Source: Aspidapion aeneum
Lineage: Eukaryota > Arthropoda > Insecta > Coleoptera > Brentidae
NCBI GenBank assembly: GCA_963576565.1
Contig: OY755045.1
Coordinates: forward strand, 42,798,409-42,862,408
DNA length: 64,000 nt
Direction of reading: 5' to 3'
Positions 11,379 through 22,079 of the stretch are shown piece after piece; the first letter of the stretch is position 1, and each line of letters starts with the position of its first letter. The notes beneath the pieces were generated by a model, which was given only the letters and a program-made list of their open reading frames with translations, was not told the DNA's origin and did no database searches. A program made the translations under genes and the position numbers.

Positions 11379-11999
11379 AAGGAATATAACTGGGTCAATT
11401 TTTTTAAAGGGCTTAAATCAAATTTGGTACCTAATAAAACATTTAAATAATATTGGTGCTCTTCGGGTGGTTACATCGTTAGTTTACCAATTTTTAATAG
11501 GTGCTTATTTTGATATTTTAATTTGGCAGGGTTTTCCTATGCTAGTTACACTCTCTGCTTATAGGTACTTATAGATTTTTTAACTATAGACTATAGCAAC
11601 CCCCACAACTAAAATCACTATTTATTGCTACAAGCCTCTGACATAGGTACCTATCCATTTTTTGTATTTTTTTAATTTAACTTTGCATACCGATACTATC
11701 CATTAAGAATCATTGTTTCGACAGTGCTAGAATAAATTATTATTTATTTGTATAATAATTTATAAGTAGACACACCTATCCAATTTTTTTTGTTAATAAA
11801 TTGTTTAGAAACCTTATGCAGTTGGCACTTTTTTAAAACTTCACTGAATAATGACTACCTATCCAGTCCTCAGGTAAGAAAATTTTCTTACTATAAGGCC
11901 AAAACGGACGGAAAGGTTAATTGACAAAAATCGGCCCCCTGAAGTGAGACTAAAAGAAATAAACAATGATCTCTATATAACTTCGTATATAATTCAATG

Positions 12000-12180
12000 G
12001 AAATAAATAGTGCAAAGACTATCCTTACATAGTACCACCGGCTAGGACAATTGAAAAGAAGAACAGTAAGTGATTTTGCCAGAATATTCAGAACTGAATA
12101 GTGCAAACACTACCTTTACATAGTACCACCGGCTAGGACAATTGGACAGAAGAACAGTAAGTGATTTTTCCAGAATATTC
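12000..12180. repeat. Two-copy about 90-bp direct repeat
   Basis: The core TACATAGTACCACCGGCTAG, then GACAATTG...AGAAGAACAGTAAGTGATTTT, occurs twice at about 12028 and 12118. It leads directly into the about 113-bp array and is probably part of the same retroelement leader. Confidence 0.8.
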
Positions 12181-12620
12181 GAAGAAGTTCGATATTGTTT
12201 TATTCGAGAACCAGAAGAGATATCCAAAAATCGACTTCGACATTAGCTTAGTTAGTTAAAAAGTAAGAATTAAAAATAATTTCTAGAATATTCCATCACT
12301 TTCTACGACGTTCTACTCAAGAACCAGAAGAGATATCCAAAAAGTGATTTCGACATTAGCTAATAAGTTATTTAAAAAGTGAAAATTAAGAAGAATTTCT
12401 AGAAGATTCCATAATATTCTACGACGTTCTATTCGAGAACCAGAAGAGATATACAGAAACCGACTTCGACATTAGCTTAGTTATTCAAAAAGTAAGAATT
12501 ATAAATAATTTCTAGAATATTCCAAAATATTCTGCGACGTTCTATTTGAGAATCGCAAGAGATATTGAAAAATCGACTTCGACATTAGCTTTATAGCCCA
12601 AAAAAAATTATAAATAATTA
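12180..12620. repeat. Four-copy about 113-bp tandem array in gypsy leader
   Basis: The block with ACCAGAAGAGATATCC, ACTTCGACATTAGCT and AATTTCTAGAATATTCCA starts at about 12210, 12323, 12439 and 12550 (spacings 113, 116, 111). Copies are about 85-90% alike by eye. It sits immediately upstream of the gag-like frame and so is probably the untranslated leader. Confidence 0.85.
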
Positions 12621-12708
12621 AATAATTATTATATATTATATAAGTGATTTATCATTTATTATGTGATTTATCAGGAAGTTAATGCTTACTAGACACGGAT
12701 CGGCAAAG

Positions 12709-13910
12709 ATGGAAGATCTAACTAAAATGATGCAGGCTCTAGCAGCTTAAATGGCTCAAAACCAGAACGATATAACACAGACCATTGAACAAAACCAGGA
12801 CGACATGAAACAGGCCATGGAACAAAACCAAAACAATATGAGACAGACAGTAGATGGCATGCAAGAATACTTCGATCAGATAAAGAGCAACTCCGAACAG
12901 CTAAGAGAAGAGTTCAAGGCAGTAACCAAAGATCTTAAGGAAGAAATAACTCAGAGTATATTCTAGTAGAAGAAAAGGTACAAAACAAATTGCAGAATGT
13001 AGAAGAAACGTTACAAAACAAAATGCAGGATGTAGAAGAAATGGTACCACAAAAAGTGGAGACCAAACTACAGAATGTAAGAGAAGAAGTTTTTCAAACA
13101 GTGGAAGAAAATTATACAGCTTCAGAAAGAACACAACAAAATAAAAGCTCAGGGATGTGTTGTGAATTCCAACCAAAACATTAAGCCTCCAAATTTTGAT
13201 GGTACGTCTTCCTGGTCCACCTACAAACAACAATTTGAAGCTGCCGCCGCTGCAAATAGTTGGGACGATGACGAAAAAGTTAGAGCTTTGTTAGTATAGA
13301 TCTACGAGAACCTGCTCTTGGACTTTTACGGTCTATTCCAGCGGAACAAAAGTTACAATGCTTTAGTGGCAGCTTTAGAAAGAAGATATGGAGATGAACA
13401 TTTACGAAATTTGCATTGGTCAGAATGAAATATTCGTCAACAAAGAGCAGGGGAGTCATTACAAGAGTATGAAGCGGATATCAGGAGGCTGATGTACTTG
13501 GCTTACCCAGAAATGCCAAAAAATTACAGAGATCCCTTCCCGGTAGATCGCTTTATTAACGGCTTGCGAGACACAGACTTAGCAAAGTTACTTCGCCGAA
13601 AACGTTTCCATAACAGCAGTGAAGTGTTGATTCGAGCCCTTGAAATTGAGTCATCAAATAATATGTCCAGGCCAAAAGTAAGGGCTGTTTCAATTCACGA
13701 AGGTGAAGAAATAGCAGTGATCAAGATGTTCTCTCAAAGACGCTAAGTCAAATTATTTAATCACTGATAGAGAAGATTGACTCTTTAAAGGAAAACAGAC
13801 ATCCCTCTCCAAATGGAAAGTATTTTGGATGCGGACGTACAGGGCATATTCCACGCAATTGTCGGTTTCAAATGAGGTCTCGCTCACCATCTAGCGGGAC
13901 AGAGTACCGA
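12709..13910 (+). pseudogene. Gypsy gag remnant (coiled-coil start, damaged zinc knuckle)
   Basis: An ATG at 12709 gives 13 codons and then a stop; the frame resumes with Q/N-rich coiled-coil repeats (EQNQDDMKQAMEQNQ). Further on come PPNFDGTSSWSTYKQQFE, a capsid-type motif of insect gypsy gag, and RQQRAGESLQEYEADI-like sequence near 13440. The nucleocapsid knuckle at about 13825-13865 reads YFGCGRTGHIPRNC: the first cysteine of CCHC is replaced by tyrosine. Several stops and frameshifts are present, so no functional Gag can be made. Confidence 0.8.
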
Positions 13911-13954
13911 AGAAGAAATCAGGAAAACTAAAACTAGTCAACGCAGAGGGGCGG

Positions 13955-14390
13955 GTGTTGGCTAATGGGAATGTAGCCCCCAAAATTTATCAAATCAAAA
14001 GCTTAAAACCTACTACTGACAGTCTTAACATCGACGGACTAATTAATGGAAGAAGAGTTAATATAACAGTAGACACTGGTGCAGCCATATCATTCCTTAA
14101 GTTCAGATTTGCAACGAGATTTAAAATTCGACTAACAGAAAAGAAAATAACACTTAAGACTGTGACTGGAGAATCCGCCGACGTGTTGGGGCAGACAGAT
14201 ATAGACCTACAGCTGTATTAGTTGCAGAAATAGAAGATGAATTTATTTTGGGAATGGACTTGATAAGTAAACATGGATTTGCGTTTGATAATAAATTTAA
14301 TACCCTAAAATTTGGGAAAGAAGAGTTCATTTTATCAAATAGTCACATCAATAAAGAACCAATAAAAGTGGTGGCAGTATGCACAACAAG
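13955..14390 (+). pseudogene. Gypsy aspartic protease remnant
   Basis: The frame contains NITVDTGAAISFL, the retroviral-type aspartic protease active site (DTGA). After a frameshift at about 14215 comes FILGMDLISKHGF, the conserved second protease motif. It normally cleaves Gag-Pol in the particle. Broken by the frameshift. Confidence 0.8.
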
Positions 14391-14699
14391 ACTGGTCGGT
14401 TAGTAAGACCATAATTTTTGGGTGGCTAGAAAGTAAAACACCAAGCTGCGTAGGACTCATTAGCCAACACAATACACCCAACACCTACCTTGTTGCAAAG
14501 TCACTAGTTAGAACCGATAAAGACATCCCGATCAGAGTCGCCAAGATATTTCCAAATAGTCTCAAAATTAATAAGGAGGAAGTGGTAGCATTATTTGAAC
14601 CAGTCCAGAGTCCAGAAAGTGAAAAGATGTGAAGAGTCAATTTTCGAGGATAAAAGCAAGTTACCAACGGGAGTCCTTCTGCAATTTTAGTCAACTTGG

Positions 14700-15290
14700 C
14701 AACATCTCACTCCAGAAGAATTTCGTAAAGCGAGAGAGTTTATAGAAGAGCAAAGCAATATCTTCGAAACTAAGAGTAGTTCGGGACGGACAAACCTTAT
14801 TCAACATTCTATCAACACTGGCGATGCCCAACCAATAAGACAGCCGCCAAGAAGACTACCAATGGCCAAACAAGAAGAAGTTTATAATCTTATTAATAAA
14901 ATGCTCAGTGACGGTGTTATTGAAGAGTCATCAAGTCCTTGGTCATCTCCTGTGGTGTTGGTCACTAAAAAGCATGGAAGTACTTTTGTGTCGACTACAG
15001 GAAACTTAACGATGTGACCAAGAAAGATAGTTACCCACTGCCAAGAATAGACGACACATTAACAACATTGGCAGGATCATATTGGTTTTCTACTCTTGAC
15101 CTAAAAAGTTGGTATTGGCAAGTAGGAATCTTTGAAAAAGATAAAGAGAAGACAGCATTCTCTGCTGGCAGTGGACTTTATCAGTTTAATGTGATGCCAT
15201 TTGGCCTATGCAATGCCCCAGCGACCATTTGAAAGACTAAAGGAAGTCGTTCTACGAGGGCTTACTTGGAATTAAAGCAATTTGAAAAAG
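14700..15290 (+). pseudogene. Gypsy reverse transcriptase N-terminal half, truncated
   Basis: It begins with the linker (NLIQHSINTGDAQPIRQPPR), then IEESSSPWSSPVVLVTKK, KDSYPLPRIDDTL, FSTLDLKSWYWQV and FNVMPFGLCNAPAT. LDLKSWYWQV has W where family members have G. A one-base shift after the CNAPAT block is followed by ERLKEVVLRGL-like residues, and the sequence then leaves the RT domain before the YVDD catalytic box. It cannot be active. Confidence 0.85.
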
Positions 15291-15317
15291 TTTTTGAATT
15301 AAATCGTCGGGGGGTGT

Positions 15318-15760
15318 GCAATAGCCTGGCGTGATACCGAACTCAGTGTTGTATATATCTTTTGGATACTCCTGTTATCCACGAGGGTTATCCAGAACAG
15401 ATTATACGGGGCTATTTATTGCGCTGATGTGCCGATATTGGTGCTGTCGGTAGATCGGTTTCACTCTGATTTGCCTAGTTAAATTGCTTTTTAACGGTGT
15501 CTTATCATTAATATTTTAAATAACTTAAGTCATTCAAAAAATAAAACAAAAAAGTACCTTAATTAGTTTAAGTTGACTAAGTTAGACTCAGGATAGGGAT
15601 AGGTTAGAATAGGTGTAAAGGAAAGACAGGTTTAAATAATAGTCAAGATGTAGAAATAGATAGATATAAATTGTTTTGTAAATACATAAGAGTACTTAAT
15701 ATTAAATATTGTTTTTAATTTACTTTGTTGTTATTATTTTAACAAAAGTCCAAATCGTTT
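15318..15760 (+). repeat. Candidate gypsy 3' LTR / downstream flank
   Basis: A G-run that could act as a polypurine tract (GTCGGGGGG) is followed by TGTGCAATAGCC, a plausible LTR start, directly after the truncated coding region. I could not find a matching 5' copy upstream of 12000, so the LTR assignment is weak. The rest is AT-rich. Confidence 0.3.
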
Positions 15761-15799
15761 TTAATAATATATCTTTACTATTTCGTTCGCACTGTCGGC

Positions 15800-18650
15800 A
15801 CCGCGCTGTTAGACGTCGGTAACAGCTAACAGTAAACCAAATGTAACAATATTGACTAATATAAAAAAGGGACGTTTCATGATAACCAAATGTAACAATA
15901 GTTAGTAAGATAAAAAAAAAGATAGTAATCGGTAAATTTTGAAGACAAACAGGGCGTTCCAAGGTCACCCAACTGTAACAATAATAGCTGGCAAAGTGCC
16001 CCACTATTTTGATGTTAGATGACCAACTGTAACGATAGTTACCGCAGCAATGGATGTAACAAGTGACTGATAAAAATACGTTCAATGATAGCCAACTGTA
16101 ACAATAGTTACCGATAACAATCGGTAACAGTTAAGTTATCAAGATAAATAGGGAGGTTCCAAGGTAAACCAAATGTAACAATAGTAACTGATATAAATAA
16201 AAAATTAGGGACGTTCCATGATAACCAAATGTAACAGTAGTTACCGATAACAGTCGGTCACAATCAAATTTTAATTAAATTAGAAAGCCAAACAGGGGGT
16301 TCCAAGGTAAACCAAATGTAACAATAGTGACTAAATAATAAGTAATAAAAAAGGGACATTCCATAACCAAATGTAACAATCGGTAACAATTAAGATTTTA
16401 AGACAAACAGGGAAGTTATAGTGACTGATATACATTAATAAAAAATACGTTCCATGATAGCCAACTGTAACAATAGTTACCGATGGTAATCGGCAAGTTA
16501 AATTTTTAAGACAAACAGGGGGTTCCAAGGTAACCCAGCCGTAACAATAGTAACTGACAAAGTGCCAAGTATATTACAAAAAAGGGACATTTCAAGATCA
16601 CCAACTGTAACGATAGTTATTCATAGCAGTCTATGTAACAATAATGACTAATATGAATAAAAGACGTTCCATGATAGCAAACTGTAACAGTAGTTACGGA
16701 TAACAGTTAAATTTTAAATATAAATAGAAAGGTTCCAAGGTAAACCAAATGTAACAATAGTTACCGATAGTACTCTGTAAGCTCAATTTTTAAGACAAAC
16801 AGAAGGGTTCCAAGGTAACCCAGCTAAAACAACTCTAACGATAGTAATATAAAGCAGTATATGTAACAATAGTGACTGATATAAATAAAAAAGACGCTCC
16901 ATGATGGCAAAATGTACAATAGTTACAGATAGTAATCGACAACAGTTAAGTTTTTAAGATAAATAGGAAGGTTTCAAGGTAAACCAAATGTAACAATAAT
17001 GACTGATAAATAAAGAATTTGGTAAGTTCCATGATGCCGAATTTTCTAGCCCCGAACCAGCCCTGGGGATATCGTACAATGCTGCTAAATTAAGCATATT
17101 GAGATGGATGGAGAACAGCTTCCAACAATATTGGATGAATATAGGAATATCATTGGACTTACCAGACAGGAGATCCGTATAGCGACTGGACTCTTTACGG
17201 GTCACTGTTGACTAAGAGTACCCATGCACAGAATGGGAATAACCGAAGAGACCGAATGTAGACTCTGTATGGAAGATGACGAAACAGTTAGACATGTACT
17301 GTGCGAATGTCCGGCTATTGCACGTTTACGTCAAAACACTTTCGGTAAACCTCAGATTGATTTAGAAGATCTGAACAATATCTCACCCAAACTGATAGCT
17401 AGCCTTTTTGGAGGATTGGGCATACAGTGGTGAGAAACCACTCATAAGTGAGCCACAATAGATCCATTAGTGGTCGCAGTGGAAGGGCTGCAAGGCCCAC
17501 TCACATATGAATCATCATCATCAAGTTCCATGATAACCAAATGTAAAAATAGTCACCGATAACGTTCGGTCACAATTAAATTCGATTTAAATTTAAAAGA
17601 GAAACATAGGGGTTCCAAGGTAACCCAGCTGTAACACTAGTAACTAACAAAGTGTCACCATTTAATAAAAAGGGACGTTCCGAGATAATTTATAAATAAT
17701 AAAGAGGGATAATACGAATATAACCGACTGCAACGGTGATTACCGATAGTACACGATAAGCTATTTTTTTAGATACGTTTAGAAAGGTAACTTGACTGTA
17801 AAAATAGTAACTGGCAAATTGCCACTATCATTTTATAAATAATAAAATGCGACGTTCTTTTATAGCCGACTGTTACGAGAGTTACAATAGAAGTCGGCAA
17901 TAGTTCAACTTTTAAGATAAATGGGAGGTTTCAACCCGACTGTAACAACAACCACTAACAAAGTGCACAAAGTAGAATTTTATAAATAATAAAAGGGGAC
18001 GTTCCAAAATAAAAGACTGTAATAGTAGTTACGAGTAGCGGACGGTAACAGTTAAATTTTTAGGATAAATACGAAGGAATCCAATGCAACCAAACTGCAA
18101 CAGTAACACAAATAAACTTCGACATTCCATGATAACCGATTGTAGCAATTACCATAGAGCAGTTCTCAACTTGTTAAGAATAGTTACTCCAAGATAAACC
18201 GGCGGCACATTTCAGAATTACCGACTGTAAGAATAGTAACCGACAGCAGCCTTTGTAACAGGTGAATTTTAAGATTGGTAGAGACATTCCAAACTCACCG
18301 ACTGTAGCAGTGGTCATCGATAACGTTGTAACTAGTCAAATAACTAAACTAACCCTTATAAAGAATAAATCAACGTTCCAAGATAAATCGGCCGTCAGAA
18401 GAGAAATATGAAAAATAAAGTAGGGAGTTCCAGGATAACCGAATGTACCGATACTGATAGCGTAACCATTTTTTATGTAACACACTTATTCAGAATGCCT
18501 GTTGAAGTAACCATAATCGCTGTAGGGTATTAAATAGAACCAGCCATATACTAAGCCTAGTAATTTCATATATGTAATGACAGCTCCTACCAAATTGTGG
18601 CGTTCCACGATGTTCAGCGGTAACGGTTATTTATTTACAAATCAATTTAA
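15800..18650. repeat. Degenerate satellite with GTTACCGAT dyads, about 2.4 kb net
   Basis: Dozens of variants of AACCAAATGTAACAATAGTT, then ACCGATAACANTCGGTAACA, alternate with spacers GACAAACAGGGGTTCCAAGG and AAAGGGACGTTCCATGATA. The best dyad, at about 16107-16128, is GTTACCGAT-AACA-ATCGGTAAC, with perfect 9-bp arms. Spacing between units varies (roughly 70-220 bp) and similarity falls toward 18.6 kb, so it is an old array. A LINE 3' end interrupts it at 17036-17522. No coding role is seen. Confidence 0.85.
17036..17522 (+). mobile_element. 5'-truncated I-type LINE 3' end with 12-bp TSD
   Basis: AAGTTCCATGAT is duplicated at 17024-17035 and 17523-17534. Between these lies a fragment whose C-terminal part reads CRLCMEDDETVRHVLCEC (C-x2-C-x7-H-x4-C zinc knuckle). 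Upstream are broken-frame pieces of the RNase H tail (RQEIRIATGLFTGH). The 3' end carries an ATC-type simple tail (ATCATCATCATC). It shares layout with the LINE at 20884-24190 but is clearly a different family. The target lies inside one satellite unit, so it is younger than the array. Confidence 0.85.
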
Positions 18651-20009
18651 TAATACCTCTATGGCCACAGATAATTTTTTACACTATTATTTTAACTTGA
18701 AAAAAAAACTTTGAATTTATGTAATTTTCTAAAGTTTAATTATTAAATACAAATAAAATACATTAAACTACGAGTATGTCGAGTTAAATAAAGTTAAATA
18801 TCTGTTTTTATTATAAATATCTCAACTAGTAGGTGATTTAAAGAACTTTTTGATTTCTAGCTCTGAAAAAAGATTACATGTGAAAAAATATCCTTATAAA
18901 CATTTTCAATTTTAATAGGACCTGAACCAAAGGTAATACAGATATTTTAAAAGTTTTTTAACCACCTACTTAACACTACAACCCCTCTATGGACGACATA
19001 TTTGTAAACATTACAGATGTGACAAACCCATGAACGCCACATTAATTTTGCATCTAGGTTTTAGGTTTTGTTTAATGCAAGCCTAAAAGATCGCCTCCTC
19101 TGTCAGGTATATAGCCTATATTAAGCAGAGTAGCTCATAGAACATGTGTTCAAAATTTCACTGATATCGGTTAAGTGGTTTCTGAGATTAGCCGTATCGA
19201 AAAAAGCCCTGCTCCTTTATAATATGTATTAAATATTGATTTATTTAAGTGGCGTTTGTATTAAATTAGGTTTTTTCCGCTCGTCTTAAGCCAAAGAACG
19301 CCTTGGTTTGATTTTGGTATCCTTATTTTGTCGATGGGCTTGTAGCATCTGTTATATTAACAAATATGTCACACATACAGGGCTCTTGTTAACACTAAAG
19401 AGCAACGTTACATAAATACTGTAAAGTTAAAGATTTTTTTACAAAAGCTTTTTTACTGGTTAAAAATCTAATTTTGTTTAGAAGTAAATAAATTTTTATG
19501 TACAGACAGCAAAATCTGGGAGACTATATAATGGTATTATTAAACATTTTGTTTAGTTTTAACATGTATTAATAGTTTACAAAAATGTGTAAAAATAGTT
19601 CAAATGCACGTTTGGAATTTTCGGAAACAAACTTAATTAGGCTGGTAAAAGTCCGAGAATCCCAAAATCGTAAAAACTAAACACAAAAATAAGTAAAACA
19701 CAAGACAAAAATACAAAACATTAACAAAATAATCAACAAACATGTTATTTAAAGTATTAACAATAGAAAAAAATTCAATATTAGTCAAATGTTTTTTTTT
19801 GTGTAAAATAACGCCATATTTTATCAAGAGCATAAAATCACAAGTAACCACTCAAATTGTTTATAGAAGAGACTTATGTCGGTTTATACAGAAAATAAAG
19901 ATTCAAGCCTCTAACTTTTGGTAGACTGACAGACTGAGTGCAGACAAAAAGGCCTACATATATTTTAAAACTCGATATAATAGACAACGTGTGGTGATGA
20001 CGACTTAGG
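18650..20009 (-). other. Region downstream of the WDR47 stop; possible 3' UTR
   Basis: AT-rich DNA between the satellite and the WDR47 stop. The start presumably holds the 3' UTR (transcribed toward lower coordinates). AATAAA-type signals on the minus strand exist (for example at 19240-19245), but the composition makes them unreliable. A worn inverted pair (AGTAGGTGATTTAAAGAACT at about 18827 against TTTTTTAACCACCTACT near 18955) may be a small MITE. Nothing else was recognised. Confidence 0.4.
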
Positions 20010-20195
<186 letters not shown>

Positions 20196-20976
20196 CTAAA
20201 TTCTTTGGTTATTACAAGGAATTGCAACACTGCTTTTTAAAATTTGTATTGCGTGCTCGTGTTACCGACGAAGCGGTGGAGAAAGAATTGCTCTAAACTA
20301 AGCGGCAACCCTACACCGTTGCGTCAGGCGTCGTCTACTTAAGACACTTACACCAGTATTTACTAAGGGGTCTAAAATGCTAAAGTGCCAAAGTCCTTAA
20401 AACTCGGTCTAGATTTTGGTTAAAGGTTCAACTCATTTTTTAGCCTTGAATGTAATAGGTTTTAATATTTATATAATTGTTAAACTTAAAGCAGCCATAT
20501 TTAAACCTCCTAACGTCACTACGAGATGTCCAATAAAATAGGAGTAAGTCAGTGTCAGCTGTCCGCTATATTTTACATGTTAATTATTTAGACAAGTTAG
20601 CGATGTTTAACCGATTTTCTATTATTTTGGTGGATGTGTTACTGAAGAGAGATTCTAATATATCTTGCGCTTTTTACAATATTTATATATTGATAAGTAT
20701 TTAATACGGTATGTAATGCATCTACAGATATAGTTTTAAGTTATTTATGTATTACTTAGCTTTGAAAATTTTTATATATAGGTTTTTTATCGATCATGGA
20801 TTATTTATATAGTTTTTCAAACTTTAAACCACCCTTCATGGGTGGTACTACAATTTGAGACTATTTTTAACGGGAATCTTATGTAGTAGTAGTAGTAGTA
20901 GTGGGGGGGGGGTTGACCCGCAGGTCTGACAAGTAGGCCAGAGTAGGCCCTTTTTGCCATGCCCCAAGTCTGTCCC

Positions 20977-22077
20977 TTAACCCACTCTCTGCACTTCCCT
21001 TTGATGGTCGGGTAGCTCATTGGGCCTTCCTGTTCTCTTTACAAAGTCCAGTAAGTCTGCCCATTTGAGCATGTGCAGTTCTTCCTCGCTCAGAGTTGGC
21101 GCTCCGAGTGCCTGTTGTCTCATCCTTGCGTAGGCCTCGCATTCTGCCACGAGGTGTCTTGATGTCTCTTCTTCCTGTCCACAGGCTGGGCAGGTAGGGT
21201 CATTCTCGACTCCTATACGTGTCATGTGCTTCCTCAACCGGTTATGTCCGGTTAGAGTACCTATCAGCAGTCCGAGGTCTTTTCGTGTCCGTCCCAGCAT
21301 CCATCTAATTCTGGTCGCTTTTGGACGGTCTACGAATTCTCTGGTCTGTCTGCAACCCGTTCCTGTTTCCCAGGAGTTTAATAGCGCGTCCTGGGCCCAT
21401 TTGTTGAGTCCGCTTTGCACTTGTCTTTTTGTCACGCCCAAAAGTGGCTCCGGTCCTACATAGGCGGTTCCTGCCCCGAGTCGTGCGAGTTCGTCCGCCT
21501 TCTCGTTGCCTGGTACCCCCGTATGTCCCGGAACCCAAACCAGCGTCACCCGTTTGCCATCGCTTAGGGTCTCCAGCGCCTCTGCGCATTCTTCCACCAA
21601 GCCGTCAGCAATCTTGGGTGCGTTTAGCGCCTTCAGGGTGGCTTGACTGTCAGAGCATATTTATATAAGCTCCTCTTCGCTGTTCCGAACCTCTTCTAGG
21701 GTTGCCGCCATTATTATGGCGTAGACTTCTGCTTGAAAAACAGTAGCCTGCTCACCGAGCGAGTAGCTCTTCTGAACTTCTAGTTTTTCCACGTATACTC
21801 CCGCTCCTGTGGTTTGCCTCTCTGATAGTTTGGATCCATCAGTGTAGCAAACTAAAGCGCTCTCCTCAAACATCATTTCGTCTCTCTGCCACGCTTCCCT
21901 GTCTGGGATGTGGATTTTGTACCTCTTCTCGAGCCTCCAAGGTGCGTGTGCTCTGCTGACCGTCATTGACGTGAGGGGGATTTCTCTAATTGTCAGCTCT
22001 TCTATAGCTAGATGACCAGCTGTTTCCCCTCTTCCTCTCCACTGACCCGTGTCCCTTAGACGTAGGTAGGTCCCCAT
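20977..22077 (-). pseudogene. LINE ORF2 C-terminal part: RNase H and zinc knuckle
   Basis: Continues the reverse-transcriptase frame after a frameshift. RNase H catalytic residues are visible: CYTDGSKL (D), FQAEVYAI (E), CSDSQATL (D) and PGHTGVPGNEKADELAR (last D). An in-frame TAA just before CSDSQ (about 21662) interrupts the domain. The end is a knuckle, CPACGQEEETSRHLVAEC (C-x2-C-x8-H-x4-C). RT followed by RNase H points to the I group (I, LOA, Ingi or Outcast type) rather than R1 or Jockey. Confidence 0.9.
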
Positions 22078-22079
22078 CG

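Larger units (their letters stand above)
12709..15317 (+). mobile_element. Gypsy/Ty3-type LTR retrotransposon, broken and internally deleted
   Basis: Gag, protease and reverse-transcriptase segments follow in the usual order on the plus strand. They are spread over several frames with stops and frameshifts. The reverse-transcriptase region stops after the MPFGLCNAPATF block and jumps into a short stretch just before a candidate 3' LTR. The active-site YVDD region, RNase H and integrase are therefore missing. No envelope gene is seen. Clear paired LTRs could not be recognised by eye. It is a dead copy. Confidence 0.85.

Noticed and set aside
12901..13233. 110-codon minus-strand frame
   Set aside because: Antisense to the gypsy gag remnant and leucine/phenylalanine-rich as expected from it.
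20884..20905. TAGTAG run as an independent microsatellite
   Set aside because: It starts right at the LINE's target duplication and is its 3' tail.
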